Both the position numbers and the translations under genes were made by a program. Shown in pieces: positions 5,321 through 6,643 of a stretch of 6,643 bases of DNA; within the stretch, counting starts at the first letter, position 1, and every line of letters begins with the position of its first letter. The notes under the pieces were generated by a model. That model made no database searches, had not been told where the DNA came from, and was given only the letters and a program-made list of their open reading frames with translations. The DNA is from DATLFP01 sp035540955 (GTDB lineage Bacteria; Actinomycetota; Acidimicrobiia; Acidimicrobiales; CADCSY01), in NCBI GenBank assembly GCA_035540955.1, contig DATLFP010000231.1, positions 1 to 6,643 of the forward strand. The letters are read 5' to 3'.

Positions 5321-6126
5321 AGGTGGGGGTCTCCTTGGAGCTCGGGGGCGGATGGGCAGTCTGGCGCGGCCAGCGCCTCCTCGGCGGTGACCAGGCCCGC
5401 CGGCCGCACCACCGCGTCGACCAGCTCGATCGGCACGTGCTCGTCGGCGGCACCCCACGCGTCGACGTCGGGCTGGGCGGCGACGACGGCGGCCCAAAGC
5501 GGCGGCGGCAGCACGCGGCCCTCGCCGGCGACCACCCACACGGGGATGCCGAAGGTGCGGGCGACGGCGGCGGCCGCCAGCGAGCCGGGGACGGCGAGGA
5601 ACCCGCTCTCGCCCAGTGCCGAGGCCTCGAGCACGACGACGCTGCTCCGCGCCGCCGCCGCGCCGAGGCCGGACTCGTCGACGTCGATCGCGTCGATCTC
5701 GGCCGCCTGCAACCGGCGGGCGAAGGACGAGCCCTCTCCGCGGGCGTCGACCACGAGCACCTCGACGTCGCCCCGCCACCGGAACGCCTCGCCGATCAGG
5801 TCGGGCCACCCGAGCACGGTGAGGCGGGCGTCGTCGGGGAGGGCCTTGGCCAGCTCGCGCGGCGTCGGGTCGTCCTCGACCGCCGACGCGAACCGGTAGC
5901 CCTCGGCCGTGGCGTCGGCGCTCACCAGCATCCGCGCGCAGAGCGCCCACAGCGGCCCGGAGGCCGGATGGCGGGCGAGCAGGCGGCGGACGGAGAGGAG
6001 CAGGCTGCCGGGGTCCTCGCCCAGGCCGGCGAGGGCGCCGACCGACTCCTGGACGAGGACCGCCGGATCGACCGCCCCGGCCCGGGCGACGTAGCGCAGC
6101 CGCTCGATCGGGTGCACGTCGCGCAC
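5317..6126 (-). CDS. eIF-2B alpha/beta/delta-like (IF-2B fold) protein
   Basis: The protein has 269 residues if started at the GTG at 6126. It resembles the IF-2B fold shared by eukaryotic eIF2B alpha/beta/delta, methylthioribose-1-phosphate isomerase and ribose-1,5-bisphosphate isomerase. It has an N-terminal helical part (HPIERLRYVARAG, 5-17, to about 90). The Rossmann-like half has strands RLTVLGW (101-107), VEVLVVDARGEG (121-132), SSVVVLEASALGESGFLAVP (161-180) and IPVWVVAGEGRVLP (194-207). The A-LG-SGF-AV-G segment corresponds to the D/N-G-G-N-K-G core of the fold, but the catalytic Asp and Cys motifs of the isomerases are not obvious. Enzymatic activity is therefore uncertain. GGGGGG lies 8 bases before this GTG. 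A second GTG at 6117 is possible; the longer ORF from 6288 crosses the divergent gene and is rejected. It heads the coupled operon. Confidence 0.72.
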   Translation of the reverse strand: MRDVHPIERLRYVARAGAVDPAVLVQESVGALAGLGEDPGSLLLSVRRLLARHPASGPLWALCARMLVSADATAEGYRFASAVEDDPTPRELAKALPDDARLTVLGWPDLIGEAFRWRGDVEVLVVDARGEGSSFARRLQAAEIDAIDVDESGLGAAAARSSVVVLEASALGESGFLAVPGSLAAAAVARTFGIPVWVVAGEGRVLPPPLWAAVVAAQPDVDAWGAADEHVPIELVDAVVRPAGLVTAEEALAAPDCPSAPELQGDPHL

Positions 6127-6205
6127 GCTAGCGACCCCCCGTGGCTGCGCTGCCGCCCGGGGGAAGTTCGGTCGCGGCGAGCCCGCTTGGTACCTTGCCC
6201 GCCCG
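6127..6205. promoter_or_regulatory. Divergent intergenic promoter region
   Basis: These 79 bases separate the minus-strand eIF-2B-like gene from the plus-strand thioredoxin-like gene and must hold promoters for both. A plus-strand candidate is seen and listed separately. For the minus strand I find a G-rich ribosome-binding site but no clear -10 box. Confidence 0.55.
6188..6196 (+). promoter_or_regulatory. Possible extended -10 promoter for the thioredoxin-like gene
   Basis: TGG followed by TACCTT fits an extended TGN-TANNNT -10 box. It ends 9 bases before the ATG at 6206, which would give a leaderless or nearly leaderless transcript. The gene lacks a purine-rich ribosome-binding site, in agreement with this. 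A weak -35 (TTCGGT at 6167-6172) is 18 bases upstream. Confidence 0.4.
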
Positions 6206-6643
6206 ATGGTCACCGACGCCGCTCCCGCCGAACTGAGCCTCAAGTCGCTGCGGAGCGAGGAGCCGCACACGCTGCGGGAGTGGCTCACGACATTCCACCT
6301 CGTGACCGTGGCGCTCGACCCCTACACCGCCGAGAGCGCGTGGCTGCTGCCGACGGTGGGCCGGATCCTGCGGGTCTACGACGAGGCCGATTGCCGCGTC
6401 GCGATCACGGTGACCTGCGACGAGATCGGGGCCCGGCAGTTCCTCGGGCCGTACGCCGCGGAGTTCCTCACCTTCGTCGATCCCGACCGCGAGGTGGTGC
6501 GAGCCCTCGGGCTGGCGACGCTGCCCGCCATCGTCCACATCCGCCAGGACCTCAGCATCGCGGGCGCCGCCGAGGGGTGGGACCCCGACGCGTGGCGGAC
6601 CGTGACCGAGTCGCTCTCGGCGGCCATGCGGTGGGCCCGGCCG
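6206..6643 (+). CDS. Thioredoxin-fold-like hypothetical protein, 3' incomplete
   Basis: 146 codons are present and no stop is reached, so the gene runs off the right edge. I do not recognise a named family. The order of elements resembles a thioredoxin fold: a strand HLVTVALD (31-38), a helix (41-61), a strand CRVAITVT (63-70), a helix (72-88), FVDPDREVVRALGLATLPAIVHI (90-112) with a cis-proline-type loop at L107-P108, and then D-x-x-x-A-GAAEGWDPDAWR (115-131). The thioredoxin CXXC pair is missing; the only cysteines are C63 and C71, at other places. If the fold is right the protein is not a classical disulfide reductase and may be a binding or scaffold protein. The ATG at 6206 was chosen because it follows a plausible -10 box and there is no coding signal before it. 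No signal peptide is visible. The fold is inferred. Confidence 0.7.
   Translation, partial: MVTDAAPAELSLKSLRSEEPHTLREWLTTFHLVTVALDPYTAESAWLLPTVGRILRVYDEADCRVAITVTCDEIGARQFLGPYAAEFLTFVDPDREVVRALGLATLPAIVHIRQDLSIAGAAEGWDPDAWRTVTESLSAAMRWARP

Noticed and set aside
5575..5586. 12-base match to the core of the 5168-5320 repeat element
   Set aside because: It is short, lies inside the eIF-2B-like coding region in the opposite orientation, and is plausible by chance in GC-rich DNA. It is not a third copy.
5317..6288. Longer 323-residue version of the eIF-2B-like protein
   Set aside because: The upstream extension crosses the divergent promoter region and the start of the plus-strand gene and is not conserved-looking. 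The GTG at 6126 has a G-rich site at the right distance.

Overview
The window is strongly GC-rich DNA with GTG and ATG starts, short intergenic gaps and codons ending mostly in G or C. The gene content (cold-shock protein, hemerythrin, malyl-CoA-lyase-type enzyme, split-barrel FMN/F420 protein, DUF885) fits a high-GC actinobacterium. My impression is an Acidimicrobiia-like lineage, but that is inferred from protein style and not demonstrated. No rRNA, tRNA, CRISPR array, phage gene or transposase was seen, and no gene-free stretch exceeds about 150 bases.

Nearly everything is on the minus strand. In transcription order the genes are: an eIF-2B-like protein (6126-5317); a small repeat-bearing element that can be read as a 50-codon ORF (5320-5168); a pyridoxamine-phosphate-oxidase-like FMN/F420 protein (5171-4710); a dienelactone-hydrolase-family protein (4710-4024); and a compact DUF885 putative metallopeptidase (4019-2829). 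These five are joined by ATGA or TGATG overlaps or a 4-base gap, so they look like one translationally coupled operon. Next come hemerythrin with a Rho_N/SAP-like tail (2785-2213), an HpcH/HpaI (malyl-CoA lyase type) enzyme (2166-1225), a family 2 glycosyltransferase (1214-492) and a CspA-family protein (386-186) with its own terminator (145-169). The start of an FAD-dependent oxidoreductase (63-1) runs off the left edge. The only plus-strand gene is a thioredoxin-fold-like hypothetical (6206 to the right edge), which diverges from the eIF-2B-like gene across a 79-base intergenic region.

The genes do not add up to one recognisable pathway. The left part holds independent housekeeping and metabolic genes. 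The right part is a tight cluster of hydrolase and oxidoreductase genes with no obvious shared substrate. The best candidate for something undescribed is the element at 5168-5320. It carries two 41-base direct repeats exactly 102 bases apart, encloses a hairpin, has a good ribosome-binding site, and forms ATGA junctions with the genes on both sides. It looks like a small interspersed element that keeps an operon translationally coupled. Smaller points of interest are a near-perfect dyad directly against the hemerythrin start codon, the hemerythrin/Rho_N-like fusion, and two possible leaderless promoters.
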